A stretch of DNA of 64,000 nt from Phycisphaeraceae bacterium (GTDB lineage Bacteria; Planctomycetota; Phycisphaerae; Phycisphaerales; UBA1924), in the NCBI GenBank assembly GCA_019636795.1, contig JAHBWW010000002.1, positions 124,001 through 188,000 on the forward strand, given 5' to 3'. Each line of letters begins with the position of its first letter. The stretch's first letter is position 1. Under the pieces are notes generated by a model. The model made no database searches. It saw only the letters and a list, made by a program, of their open reading frames with translations, and was not told the origin of the DNA. The position numbers and the translations under genes were made by a program. Below, in pieces: positions 1 through 8,449 of this stretch.

Positions 1-187
1 CTTCTCCCCCTTCCCGCATTGCGGGGGATCGACAACCTTGTCATACTGATTGCTGCTCGGCAGCATTCCGATTCTCTGGGCAATGGGCCTGAAGCGGGAT
101 CCGCTGCACACACCTTGCGTATTGACCTGCGGCGATTGGGCACTCTTCCAATCCCCGCCGGTGGTGGTCGACCCCGGTGACAACGTG
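1..187. other. Upstream leader, no gene recognised
   Basis: No supported gene lies here. The sigma-factor reading frame stays open back to position 50, but the upstream residues do not look like a sigma N-terminus and there is a better ATG at 188. A short hairpin (CCCGC/GCGGG, 13-25) could be the tail of a gene outside the window; it has no T-run after it, so I do not call it a terminator. Confidence 0.4.
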
Positions 188-865
188 ATGTCGGACAAGG
201 TTTCAGAGAATCAGTTCGGTCCTTCGCCAGACGGTTCAACCCCGGGCGAAGGCGATGGTGGGGAATCATCGCGCCCAACCCGCCGCACGCGTGCCACGCA
301 CGATGCGGTTCAGGAGGCAGCCGATCTGGACCTCATGACGCGGGTGGCGTCGGGGAGTGACAGGGCAGTTGGCGAGTTGTACGACAGGTTTGGTTCGCTG
401 GTCTACCGCATGGCATATCAGGCCATGCCGACCAAAGCAGAAGCAGAAGACGCAGTTCAGGAGGTCTTCGTTCGATTGTGGAAAACCGCCGGCCGGTACG
501 ACCCCGACCGCGCAGCTCTCGTGACCTGGGTGATGCTCATTGCACGACGTCACCTGGTCGACAAGTTGAGAAGATCCAAGGCCAGGGTCAAGGCGACGAG
601 TTTGGACGAAGGTCAACCCTGGAAGTCCGGCTCGGCCGAGCCCGAAGCCTCAAAGACGGAGCGCGACGAACGATTCGCAGCGCTGATGAAGAAGATTGAC
701 GCATTGCCCGAGTTACAGAAGACGGTCGTGACTCGAGCATATCTGGGAGGCCAGACGTTAAGGCAGATTGGTGAGGAACTGAACACGCCTCTGGGCACGA
801 TCAAGTCGGCCTTGAGCAGAGCGCTTGTCAGACTCCGAGAACGGACCGGTGAGGAAGTCCTTTGA
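188..865 (+). CDS. ECF-type RNA polymerase sigma factor
   Basis: Alternative sigma-70 family subunit, 225 residues, that would direct RNA polymerase to a small regulon. After a polar N-terminal stretch of about 50 residues, region 2 is clear (DRFGSLVYRMAYQ, then EAEDAVQEVFVRLW), followed by TWVMLIARRHLVDKLRR. Region 4 holds the helix-turn-helix LRQIGEELNTPLGTIKSALS near the C-terminus. I chose ATG 188 because the residues upstream to position 50 are unlike a sigma factor; GTG 185 is an alternative. The stop overlaps the ATG of the next gene (TGATG), which indicates translational coupling with its anti-sigma factor. The inducing signal cannot be read from the sequence. Family assignment is firm; the subgroup is not resolved. 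Confidence 0.93.
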   Translation: MSDKVSENQFGPSPDGSTPGEGDGGESSRPTRRTRATHDAVQEAADLDLMTRVASGSDRAVGELYDRFGSLVYRMAYQAMPTKAEAEDAVQEVFVRLWKTAGRYDPDRAALVTWVMLIARRHLVDKLRRSKARVKATSLDEGQPWKSGSAEPEASKTERDERFAALMKKIDALPELQKTVVTRAYLGGQTLRQIGEELNTPLGTIKSALSRALVRLRERTGEEVL

Positions 866-1680
866 TGAACACGCGTGACCTGTTGGAACTTGCAGCCCTC
901 GACGCCCTCGATCTTCTCGATCCGGGCGAAAAGGAAGACTACGAACGAGCATTCGCATCGGCGTCGCCAGCGATTCGCCGCGAGGTCCGCGCCGCTCAGG
1001 CCCGCGTCGTCGATCTCGAATCCATCCTCCCCGAGGTCACTCCAGAACTCGACCTGCGCGCTCGCGTCATCAATGCCGTCGCGGTCGCAAGGCAAACCGA
1101 GCAGGCTTCCCCATCACGCGCCGTCGTTCATCGCCCGGGCCGTGTCGAGCCTCGCGTCGCCAAGAGTCGTCGCGTCAGTCCGTTGTGGCGGGCCGCATCC
1201 ATTGGCCTGTCCGTCGCTGTCATGGTCCTTGGTGTCGTCGCTGTTCAGATTCAGGAACACAACAACCGACTCGGCGAAGCCGTCGTCGTCTCCGAATACT
1301 TCCAGCGCATCGGCACCCGACACCTGCGCGACACCCTCTTCGATGCAAACACTAAACGCGCCATCTTCACCAAGGCCGACAACAGCACTCTCGCTCGCGA
1401 CGCCACCGCTGTCGTTCTCTCCAACCCCGACTGGAAGTCTTCGCGATTCTTCTGCAATGGTCTGAGTGGCGAAGGTGGCAAACCCGGCTCATTTCAACTC
1501 TGCGTCATCGACGCCAACAACAACGTCATTCAGCAGGTCACCAAGTTCAAATCCGAAGGTCGCTGGGAAAGTTTCGACGTTTCGGTCGCCCTCTCAGCCA
1601 ACACTCGCCTGGCCATCTTTATCGACCGTGGAATCGAAGGCCTCGGTGAAATGGTCCTGGTCTCCACAGCCCTCGCCTGA
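865..1680 (+). CDS. Anti-sigma factor, RskA-like membrane protein
   Basis: 271-residue partner of the preceding sigma factor. The N-terminal 80 residues are helical and acidic, as in cytoplasmic sigma-binding domains. One transmembrane helix (SIGLSVAVMVLGVVAVQI, about residues 112-130) leads to a roughly 140-residue outer domain. No zinc-binding HxxxCxxC motif is visible, so it resembles the RskA class rather than ZAS anti-sigmas. The start is ATG 865, which overlaps the sigma stop, with GAGGAA (851-856) as ribosome binding site. A strong terminator follows, so the two genes form a two-gene operon. By family knowledge it holds the sigma factor at the membrane until a signal releases it; the signal is unknown. 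Confidence 0.88.
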   Translation: MNTRDLLELAALDALDLLDPGEKEDYERAFASASPAIRREVRAAQARVVDLESILPEVTPELDLRARVINAVAVARQTEQASPSRAVVHRPGRVEPRVAKSRRVSPLWRAASIGLSVAVMVLGVVAVQIQEHNNRLGEAVVVSEYFQRIGTRHLRDTLFDANTKRAIFTKADNSTLARDATAVVLSNPDWKSSRFFCNGLSGEGGKPGSFQLCVIDANNNVIQQVTKFKSEGRWESFDVSVALSANTRLAIFIDRGIEGLGEMVLVSTALA

Positions 1681-1700
1681 TTTCGCTAAAACCACCTCAT

Positions 1701-1731
1701 AAACGCCCTCCGAAACGGAGGGCGTTTTCAT
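1701..1731 (+). terminator. Rho-independent terminator of the sigma/anti-sigma operon
   Basis: Perfect inverted repeat AACGCCCTCCG / CGGAGGGCGTT with a 3-nt loop, followed by TTTTCATTT. It lies 20 nt after the anti-sigma stop. The A-run before the stem lets it also serve the converging gene that ends at 1781. Confidence 0.85.
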
Positions 1732-1780
1732 TTGATCGCAATCACGCCCGTCAGGCTCTGCTCATCACACACGTCCACGC

Positions 1781-4102
1781 TCAACCGATGTCGATGCGCG
1801 GATCCTGCCAGCGCGCCTCTGTGAGCAGTGCTTCAAGTTGCTGATCGCGTTCAAACTGCGTCTTGGAGGTGGACATGCGACGCCACAGCACAAAGCCAAG
1901 CACCGATGTCAGCGCCATGCCTCCGCCGAAGATCGACCCAACGAACATCACGCGCTCGCTGTCGATCGGCTCAGGCTTGGCAATTGCTGGTGCTGCAACG
2001 ATCGTGCTCGCACCGTCGCCTCGCCTCCCGCGCGATCGGTTGGCGTTACGCGCCACCGCGACCGTGAGCGTTTCAAGGACCCGTTCAGTGCGTGAAGCAC
2101 CTTCCCCCCGCAGTTCAAAGTGCAGATAGCCATCTCCCGACGAAGTCAGCGTCAGATTCTCGTTCAGCGCCGCAGCAAGTGTGCCTGGTGTGCCCAGCGA
2201 CGCAATTCCACGCTGCTTGAGCATGTCCGCCAGCGTATCGATAAACCTCGGATCATCAAGCATCTGCTCATGGAATGTCTGCCATTCCGCAAGTTCCTCT
2301 GCCGTCATCGCGCGCGGTCCACTGCTCGCCTCGATGATCGCATGCGCAGAATACGTCCCCGGCTTGATCTGTCCCGCAATCACCCAGCTCAACGACAGCA
2401 GCACCGCAACCGTCGTCACCGTTGCCAGCAGAAAACCCGCAACCGAACTGCGCGTCTTGTTGCGGTCGATTCGGCTTCGCTCGGCCTGAATCGCCTGATG
2501 CGCAGCCGCAAGCTCCGCCCGACGCGACAACAGCGCCTCGACCTGGCTGAATCGATCCTGAAGCAGTTGATTCGCCCGCCGAACCTTGCGCGCCTGATCT
2601 CGCAGCATCACTCGCATGCGCTTGAGCCGCTCGCGCCGAAGTCCGATCGTCGCATCCGTCGCTTGCTCACCCGATGCCGCACCGCTGCGCAGTTTGCGAA
2701 GTTCGCCCGCCAGCGCGTCTCGCTCCTGCTGCGCCTGGGCTAGATTCCGCTGAAGCTCCGTTACACGCCGGTGCAGTTGCTCGCCATTGGAAACTGCCTT
2801 CTCCAGTGCTTCGGACATCCGCGCGTCGCCCGATGCCATTTGATTCTGCACAATCTCCGACAGCGATCGCAGTTTCTCCGTGGCGATGCTCAGACTCGTG
2901 TGCAGTTCGCCAACCTCTGACTCACGCTCCTTCAGTTCCGCCGTGCGCGTATCGATGTCGGTCTGCAGTGCAGCAATGGTCGCTTCGAGCGCCTTGACCT
3001 CGCGCGCACGCTCTCGCGTCACGCCCTCCAGATCCTGCTCGACCTCCACGATGCGCCGGTGCAATGCGTCGGCGTGCTCCGTCGCCGCCGAAGCCTGATC
3101 CGACGACAACTCCTGCGTCGATTCCAGCGTTTCGATGCGCCGCGTCAATGCTTCGATCTGCGTGGTCGCGCCCGCCTCGATCTCGGCCTGACGCTCTCTC
3201 GCCTTCGCGAGTTCATCCGCACGGGCCGCCAGTTGCGATCGCAAAGACTCGGTCTGGCTCTCCAGTTCCTCAGCGCGGCGGGTCAACTGTGCCGTCTGAT
3301 CCGAATGCGTAGCAACTTTTGCATCGATCTGATCCGCAGCAGCACGCACACGCTCAAGTTCAACCTTGAGCGACTGTGCTGCCGACATCGCTTGATCGCG
3401 CTTCACTTCCGCCTGCTCGGCACGAGACTTGCACGTCTCGGCAAGTGCACGCGCTTCGGCCGCCTGTTGCTCCAGTTCCTCAAACCGATCATTCAACTTG
3501 TCGGCCTGTGCAGCAAGACGTGCCTCGGCCTGCTCCAACTGCTGGGCGCGCAACTCCAGCTTGCTCGATCGCTCCGCAGCCTCGCTCCCCAGTTCCTCAA
3601 GCCGCGTCGCCGCAACCGTGATCTGCGCCTCACGCTCGCGCAGCTGCCGCTCCAGATCCTCCACCTCGCACCGACGCCGCTCGAGATCCGACAGCATCGC
3701 GCCCCGGTCCGTATCAATCTTCGCTCTCTCCGACTCCAGCTCAGCCCGTCGCTGGTCAAGATCGGCCTGCTGATGCGAAAGCTCCGCACGCGCGCTCTCC
3801 AGATCCACCTTGTCTGACCGCAGGTTCTCCCTTTCCTGCTCGACCACGCGCAGATCCTGCTCCAACTGCTCAAACTGCTGAGCCAGGTGGCTCTCTCGGG
3901 CCTGAAGCTCACGCTCCCGATCTGTGATCTGCGCGTCAAGCCTCTGACGCTCCGACTGCGCCTTTTTCAGGTTCTGAAGCTGCGCCTCGACCGCAGCAAT
4001 CGCATCAATCACATCGCCCGTGTCGCTGCTCGCAGGCGTTCGTTCCGCGTTCACACTCGGCGCGTTCACGCTCGGATTGTGGGTTTGGTCCGGAGAACTC
4101 AT
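1781..4102 (-). CDS. Long coiled-coil protein with Wzz-like two-helix membrane module
   Basis: 773-residue protein. Residues of about 25-545 are an almost unbroken heptad-rich coiled coil, rich in E, R, Q and L. It is followed by a transmembrane helix (about 553-577, GFLLATVTTVAVLLSLSWVI), a roughly 135-residue globular segment with a polar face, a second helix (about 715-738, VGSIFGGGMALTSVLGFVLW) and a short tail. Two helices around an outer domain is the topology of Wzz/GNVR polysaccharide chain-length proteins, but those lack a 500-residue cytoplasmic coiled coil. I infer a membrane-anchored scaffold; a role in polysaccharide export is only suggested by topology. The start is ATG 4102 with GAGGCG upstream. 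It stands alone and converges on the terminator at 1701. Confidence 0.75.
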   Translation of the reverse strand: MSSPDQTHNPSVNAPSVNAERTPASSDTGDVIDAIAAVEAQLQNLKKAQSERQRLDAQITDRERELQARESHLAQQFEQLEQDLRVVEQERENLRSDKVDLESARAELSHQQADLDQRRAELESERAKIDTDRGAMLSDLERRRCEVEDLERQLREREAQITVAATRLEELGSEAAERSSKLELRAQQLEQAEARLAAQADKLNDRFEELEQQAAEARALAETCKSRAEQAEVKRDQAMSAAQSLKVELERVRAAADQIDAKVATHSDQTAQLTRRAEELESQTESLRSQLAARADELAKARERQAEIEAGATTQIEALTRRIETLESTQELSSDQASAATEHADALHRRIVEVEQDLEGVTRERAREVKALEATIAALQTDIDTRTAELKERESEVGELHTSLSIATEKLRSLSEIVQNQMASGDARMSEALEKAVSNGEQLHRRVTELQRNLAQAQQERDALAGELRKLRSGAASGEQATDATIGLRRERLKRMRVMLRDQARKVRRANQLLQDRFSQVEALLSRRAELAAAHQAIQAERSRIDRNKTRSSVAGFLLATVTTVAVLLSLSWVIAGQIKPGTYSAHAIIEASSGPRAMTAEELAEWQTFHEQMLDDPRFIDTLADMLKQRGIASLGTPGTLAAALNENLTLTSSGDGYLHFELRGEGASRTERVLETLTVAVARNANRSRGRRGDGASTIVAAPAIAKPEPIDSERVMFVGSIFGGGMALTSVLGFVLWRRMSTSKTQFERDQQLEALLTEARWQDPRIDIG

Positions 4103-4225
4103 ATCGGGCGCGCCTCAGACTGCCTCCGCATCTGCTCATGCGGCTCAGCCACAACGCCTATCGGCACACCAACGCACCAACTCAAGCCCAGACCCGCATC
4201 GATCCCATCAAAACGTCTCATAACC

Positions 4226-4255
4226 TTGTACCCTAACAAAAGTGAGGGGTAATTA
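4226..4255 (+). promoter_or_regulatory. Possible promoter for the cysteine-rich gene
   Basis: TTGTAC (4226-4231) and TAATTA (4250-4255) are separated by 18 nt in an unusually AT-rich stretch 130 nt upstream of the gene starting at 4384. The match to the sigma-70 consensus is only partial. Confidence 0.25.
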
Positions 4256-4383
4256 CTCAACAAAACTGTGGAATAGCACGCCGACGATCGATATTCTCTA
4301 CTGCGGAGGATGCCGCGCGCTCGCGGCTATAGATATCGAATCATCACACCATCGACCTCAACCGGTCAAAAGGAGCATCGATC

Positions 4384-4866
4384 ATGGCATGTGGAACTGG
4401 ATTCTGTGCAGCCAAACTCATTGCAGGTGTCGTCGCCATCGGTCTCGGCGGATTCGGCGCGTACAACTTCGCCACCACCGGCTGCGTCCTTGGCAACTGC
4501 TCGACCGACAAGGCTGCAATCACCGAAACAAGCACCACCACCGACGACAAGGGCTGCTGCCCGCTCGGTGACGCTGCTGTGGTCGAAGTCGCCGGCGCGG
4601 GCGTCGAAATCGCCTGCCACGCAGCCAAGACCGAATGCACCGAAGTCAAGGAATGCACCGACAAGGCCATTGCTTGCACTGACAAGGCTATCGCTTGCAC
4701 CGGCGAGAAGACCATTGAAGTCGCTGCCAAGACCGACTGCGCCACCGCATGCGAAGGCAAGACCGCTTGCGCCGACAAGAAGGATTGCGGCGGATGCGAC
4801 CCCGCTTCCTGCACCGGCCCCTGCGGCGAAGTCGCTGCCAAGTCCACCGAAAAGTCCGACGGCTGA
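4384..4866 (+). CDS. Cysteine-rich small membrane-anchored protein
   Basis: 160-residue protein of no family I recognise. It has one N-terminal hydrophobic helix (LIAGVVAIGLGGFGAYNF, about 11-28) followed by a soluble part. I count 18 cysteines, many 4 to 8 residues apart and embedded in short Lys/Asp/Thr repeats such as CTDKAIACTDKAIACT. Further pairs are GCCP, CADKKDC, CGGCDPASC and CGEV. The pattern fits metal binding or a disulfide-rich outer domain. The start is supported by AAAAGGAG (4368-4375), and a strong terminator follows, so it is a single-gene unit. Function is unknown; metal storage, detoxification or redox buffering at the envelope are possible. Confidence 0.8.
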   Translation: MACGTGFCAAKLIAGVVAIGLGGFGAYNFATTGCVLGNCSTDKAAITETSTTTDDKGCCPLGDAAVVEVAGAGVEIACHAAKTECTEVKECTDKAIACTDKAIACTGEKTIEVAAKTDCATACEGKTACADKKDCGGCDPASCTGPCGEVAAKSTEKSDG

Positions 4867-4903
4867 TCGAATCACGCCATCACTCATTCCAATCATGTTC
4901 CAG

Positions 4904-4933
4904 ACGCCCGGGCAATCGCTCCGGGCGTTTTTT
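4904..4933 (+). terminator. Rho-independent terminator after the cysteine-rich gene
   Basis: Stem CGCCCGG / CCGGGCG (4905-4911 with 4921-4927), loop of nine, followed by a run of six T. It sits 38 nt after the stop at 4866. Confidence 0.85.
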
Positions 4934-4964
4934 CATGCGCCCCTCCGCCTAGTCTTTTCGATCC

Positions 4965-5915
4965 ATGCCCAATGTCATCATCAAACACGATCGCCAGACG
5001 CTCGAAATCAGCCCAACGCTCGGCGCCGGCATTGTCGACTGGTCCATTCTCTCGCCGCTGGGCGATCGAACCCCAATCCTCCGCCGGGGACTCGCTTGCG
5101 AAACCAACCCCGAACAACTCGGCCTCTTCATCATGGGACCGTGGACCAACCGCATCCGCGCCGCACGCTTCTCATGGAACGACCGCCAGCACACCCTCAA
5201 ACCCAACCACTCCGACGGCACCGCAATCCACGGCATCCTCCGCGACCATCCATTCCGCATCGTTCACCGCTCACCGATCTCCGCGGTCCTCCGTCTCGAA
5301 TCTCACCATCACCAGAACTGGCCCTGGCCTCTCGAAGCATCCGTGCGCTACGAGCTCCTGCCCAATGGTCTCGAAATCTCACTTCAATGCATCAATCACG
5401 CACACGAGCCACTCCCGATGGGCTGTGGCCTGCACCCATACTTCATGCGCCGCCTGTGGTGCGATGATGACACCATGCGCCTGAGCGCCCCCACGATCGG
5501 TCGCTATCCGTGCGAACACTGCTTGCCCACCGCCGATGCTCTCCCCGACGATCTCTCCGCCAACCTCCGCAAGGGCAACTCCCTCCGCACCGAGCCGCTC
5601 GACGACGTCTTCCGCGTCGATCACCACGACACCGAAATCACCTGGGACGCAAGCCGCGTTCGTCTCCGCATCTCCAGCAGTACCAATGCCGGGCACATCG
5701 TGATCTACGCACCGCAAACCGCCGCCGGCCCCGCGCCCTGGTTCTGCGTCGAGCCAACCACCATGGTCAACGACGGCTTCAATCTCCTCGCCCAAGGCGT
5801 ACGCAACACTGGCGTTCAGATTATCGAGCCCGGCGCATCCCTGACCATGACCACATCGCTCATCGTCGAGTCTCTCGAAGGGAACCCCAATGGCCACCTA
5901 TCTCCTCAAGACTGA
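4965..5915 (+). CDS. Aldose 1-epimerase family protein (galactose mutarotase-like)
   Basis: 316 residues, the usual length of the family. It would interconvert alpha and beta anomers of an aldose in the cytoplasm. Family landmarks are visible: an early asparagine/arginine segment (GPWTNRIRAARF), HGILRDHPF with the first histidine near residue 89, GCGLHPYF with the second near 156, and the late glutamate in WFCVEPTTM. No signal peptide. No clear Shine-Dalgarno precedes ATG 4965. Its 3' end overlaps the next gene by 26 nt, so the two are co-transcribed. Exact sugar specificity cannot be read; related YeaD-type hexose-phosphate epimerases are an alternative. Confidence 0.85.
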   Translation: MPNVIIKHDRQTLEISPTLGAGIVDWSILSPLGDRTPILRRGLACETNPEQLGLFIMGPWTNRIRAARFSWNDRQHTLKPNHSDGTAIHGILRDHPFRIVHRSPISAVLRLESHHHQNWPWPLEASVRYELLPNGLEISLQCINHAHEPLPMGCGLHPYFMRRLWCDDDTMRLSAPTIGRYPCEHCLPTADALPDDLSANLRKGNSLRTEPLDDVFRVDHHDTEITWDASRVRLRISSSTNAGHIVIYAPQTAAGPAPWFCVEPTTMVNDGFNLLAQGVRNTGVQIIEPGASLTMTTSLIVESLEGNPNGHLSPQD

Positions 5916-6318
5916 GCCCGACTGTTACTCATACTCCGACCTCATGCGCGACAAACGCACTCATTGGAACGGCGTCACCAATGCTGCTGCCCAGAAACAC
6001 ATGCGCTCGATCAAGAAAGGCGACGAAGTCTTTATCTATCACACGGCCGATGAAAAGCGCATCGTCGGCCTGGCCAAGGTCGTCCGCGGCGCATACCAGG
6101 ATCCCGAGAACACCGCCCTCACTGCTGCAGGCGAGCCCAGAAGCGTCCTTATCGACATCACGCCCGCTCGCGCCGCCACCCGCGACGGCGCCACTCTCAC
6201 CGCGATCAAGGCCGACGCCCGGTTCGAAAACTTTGACCTCGTCCGCCAAAGCCGCCTCGGCGTCATGCCCGTCGAGCCCAGACTCGACAAGATCCTGCGC
6301 ACAATGGCCGGGCTCTAG
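5890..6318 (+). CDS. EVE domain protein (THYN1-like)
   Basis: 142 residues, a single EVE domain of the PUA superfamily. Hallmarks are the start ATYLLKTEPDCYSYSDL, the tryptophan in THWNGVTNAAAQKHMRSI, GDEVFIYHTADEKRIVGLA and the closing LGVMPVEPRLDKIL. EVE domains bind modified bases in DNA or RNA; the ligand here is unknown. ATG 5890 lies inside the end of the epimerase gene and has AAGGGA upstream at the right distance. There is no nearby restriction or defence gene, so a housekeeping RNA-related role is as likely as a defence role. Confidence 0.92.
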   Translation: MATYLLKTEPDCYSYSDLMRDKRTHWNGVTNAAAQKHMRSIKKGDEVFIYHTADEKRIVGLAKVVRGAYQDPENTALTAAGEPRSVLIDITPARAATRDGATLTAIKADARFENFDLVRQSRLGVMPVEPRLDKILRTMAGL

Positions 6319-6320
6319 CC

Positions 6321-7148
6321 TCAATCTTCGATCACGATCGACTTTGGATCAAAACTCGGCTTTGGTATCTTCGGATTCATCGCTTCGAGTGTCTCGCGCA
6401 CAACCGATGCTACAGCAAAATTGCGATACCACTTCCGATCGGCCGGAATGACAAACCACGGACCAGCGTCAGTCGAACACCGCACTATCGCTTCCTCATA
6501 CGCCTCGCGATACAAATCCCACTTCTTCCGCTCCTCAAGATCACCAGGTGAAAACTTCCAGTGCTTCCGAGGCGTGTCGATCCTGTCCTGAAGCCGAATC
6601 TTCTGCTCCTCGCGCGAAAGATGCAGAAAAAACTTGAGAATGACTGTCCCATTCGACGTCAGAAGAGACTCAAAAGCATTGATCTGCTCATACCGCGCTT
6701 GCCACACTTCTTTCGGCACAAGCCCATTGACACGAACCACGCCTACATCCTCATAATGCGACCGATTGAAGACTGCAATCATGCCCCCAGCGGGAACAGC
6801 CCGATGCACGCGCCACAGAAAATCATGCGATAATTCCAACGCCGTAGGCTGCTTGAACGACGTCACACGCACGCCCTGGGGGTTCAAAGGCCCAAATACA
6901 TGCCGCGTCGTTCCGTCTTTGCCCGATGCATCCATCCCCTGAAGCACGATCAGCATCGACCGTTTGCCCTCGGCATAGAGCCTCTCCTGCAAACGCCGCA
7001 TCGCATCCACATGATCCCTCAGATGCACCAGCGCCGCCGCCTGCGCAGCATCCTTGGGCCCATCGAGCCCAGGCGTTTCCTGCGCCTTCGCCGTCGTCAG
7101 TTCTACACCCTTCCCAATCCGCACGCGCAGCAGGTCCGAAATATTCAT
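6321..7148 (-). CDS. Polyphosphate kinase 2 family nucleotide phosphotransferase
   Basis: About 275 residues. It transfers phosphate between polyphosphate and a nucleotide. The Walker A-like loop GMDASGKDGTTRHVFG, the Walker B-like FNRSHYEDVGVVRV and the lid segment DTPRKHWKFSPGDLEERKKW identify the single-domain PPK2 family; the single-domain size fits classes I or III. The reading frame is open to 7256. I prefer ATG 7148 (MNISDLLRV) because the extra N-terminal residues are not typical, but ATG 7220 or 7256 cannot be excluded since no strong Shine-Dalgarno decides. It converges on the EVE gene with a 2-nt gap. Nucleotide preference (AMP, ADP or GDP) is not predictable here. Confidence 0.88.
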   Translation of the reverse strand: MNISDLLRVRIGKGVELTTAKAQETPGLDGPKDAAQAAALVHLRDHVDAMRRLQERLYAEGKRSMLIVLQGMDASGKDGTTRHVFGPLNPQGVRVTSFKQPTALELSHDFLWRVHRAVPAGGMIAVFNRSHYEDVGVVRVNGLVPKEVWQARYEQINAFESLLTSNGTVILKFFLHLSREEQKIRLQDRIDTPRKHWKFSPGDLEERKKWDLYREAYEEAIVRCSTDAGPWFVIPADRKWYRNFAVASVVRETLEAMNPKIPKPSFDPKSIVIED

Positions 7149-7278
7149 CCCCAACTCTAGTTTCCCTGCAACCTTCGCCAGCGCCTGTGCCCCCACACTC
7201 CATTTCTCGCATCCCGCCATGAATCGGCAGCGACTCAGGCCGCGAACATCAATCAATCACCTGCCGTAGGATTCTCAC

Positions 7279-8388
7279 ATGTCACGAGCACTCCCAGCCG
7301 TACTTCTCGCCGTCGTGATTGTCGTTGGTCTGGCGTTCGTCCGCGAACTCTTCGCGGTGCCCCAGAACGTCACATCCATCGCCCTGCGACAGGTCGAAAG
7401 CTTCGATCCACCCGCCAACTCATCCGCACCTCAAGGAAAACCCGCCGTGAAGCCCACCACGCGCACCATCAGCCGTTCCGCCTACGACATCACACGCCTC
7501 CCACGCGAGCGCATCGTCGAACTCGCCTCCGTGCTCCCGCCCGATGTCTATCAGGTCACTCAGAAGTCCGGCACCGAACCCCCTTTCTGCGGCAACCTTC
7601 TCGACAACAAGAAAGAAGGCTTCTACGCCTGCGTCGTTTGCGGCCTCCCACTCTTCGCCAGCAACTCCAAGTTCACCAGCGGCACCGGCTGGCCCAGTTT
7701 CTTCCAGCCCTTCGACCGCCAGCACGTCTCGACCAAGGTTGATCGCGCTCACGGCATGGTCCGCACCGAAATCAACTGCGCACGCTGCGACAGCCACCTC
7801 GGACACGTCTTCGATGACGGACCAAAACCCACAAACCTGCGCTATTGCGTCAACTCCGCCAGCCTCGTCTTCCACGAAAGAGGCGCAGAACTCCCGCCAG
7901 AATCAAAACCCATCCCCACCGAAACCGCCTACTTCGCGGGTGGATGCTTTTGGGGCATCGAGCATTACTTCCAGAAAGGCCCCGGCGTCATCAACGTCGT
8001 CAGTGGCTACATGCAGGGACACATCGAAAAACCCACCTACAAACAAATCTGCGAAGGAAACACCGGCCACGCCGAGACCGTCATGGTCGTCTTCGACCCT
8101 ACACAGATTTCCTTCGAACGCCTCCTCGAAGCCTTCTTCGTCATGCACGACCCCACACAACTCAACCGCCAGGGCCCCGACTTCGGCCCACAGTATCGCT
8201 CGGGCATCTGGTACGCAAGCGACACGCAGAAACAGGCCGCCGAAAAGCACCTCGACCTGCTCCGCCGCGCAGGCGTCCGCGCCGTGACGCAACTCGAACC
8301 CGCCAAAACCTTCTGGATCGCAGAGCCCTACCACCAGGACTACATCGAAACCACCGGCCGCGCCTGCCACGTCACGAATCCATGGTAA
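7279..8388 (+). CDS. msrBA: Membrane-anchored MsrB-MsrA fusion methionine sulfoxide reductase
   Basis: 369 residues that repair both R- and S-methionine sulfoxide outside the cytoplasm. Residues 5-22 form a hydrophobic anchor or uncleaved signal (PAVLLAVVIVVGLAFV). The MsrB domain (about 65-200) shows zinc pairs CVVC and CARC, GTGWPSFF, the GHVFDDGP loop and the catalytic cysteine in LRYCVNSASL. The MsrA domain (about 210-369) shows GCFWGIEHYF with its catalytic cysteine, EGNTGHAETVMVVFDP and YRSGIWY. Many fusions have the order A then B; here it is B then A. Start ATG 7279 has TAGGA upstream. Monocistronic by spacing. Confidence 0.93.
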   Translation: MSRALPAVLLAVVIVVGLAFVRELFAVPQNVTSIALRQVESFDPPANSSAPQGKPAVKPTTRTISRSAYDITRLPRERIVELASVLPPDVYQVTQKSGTEPPFCGNLLDNKKEGFYACVVCGLPLFASNSKFTSGTGWPSFFQPFDRQHVSTKVDRAHGMVRTEINCARCDSHLGHVFDDGPKPTNLRYCVNSASLVFHERGAELPPESKPIPTETAYFAGGCFWGIEHYFQKGPGVINVVSGYMQGHIEKPTYKQICEGNTGHAETVMVVFDPTQISFERLLEAFFVMHDPTQLNRQGPDFGPQYRSGIWYASDTQKQAAEKHLDLLRRAGVRAVTQLEPAKTFWIAEPYHQDYIETTGRACHVTNPW

Positions 8389-8449
8389 AAAGAGGCCCGA
8401 GCGCAAGCGAGGGACGCTGTCTTAACTCCGGCACAAGCAATCGCGCTGT

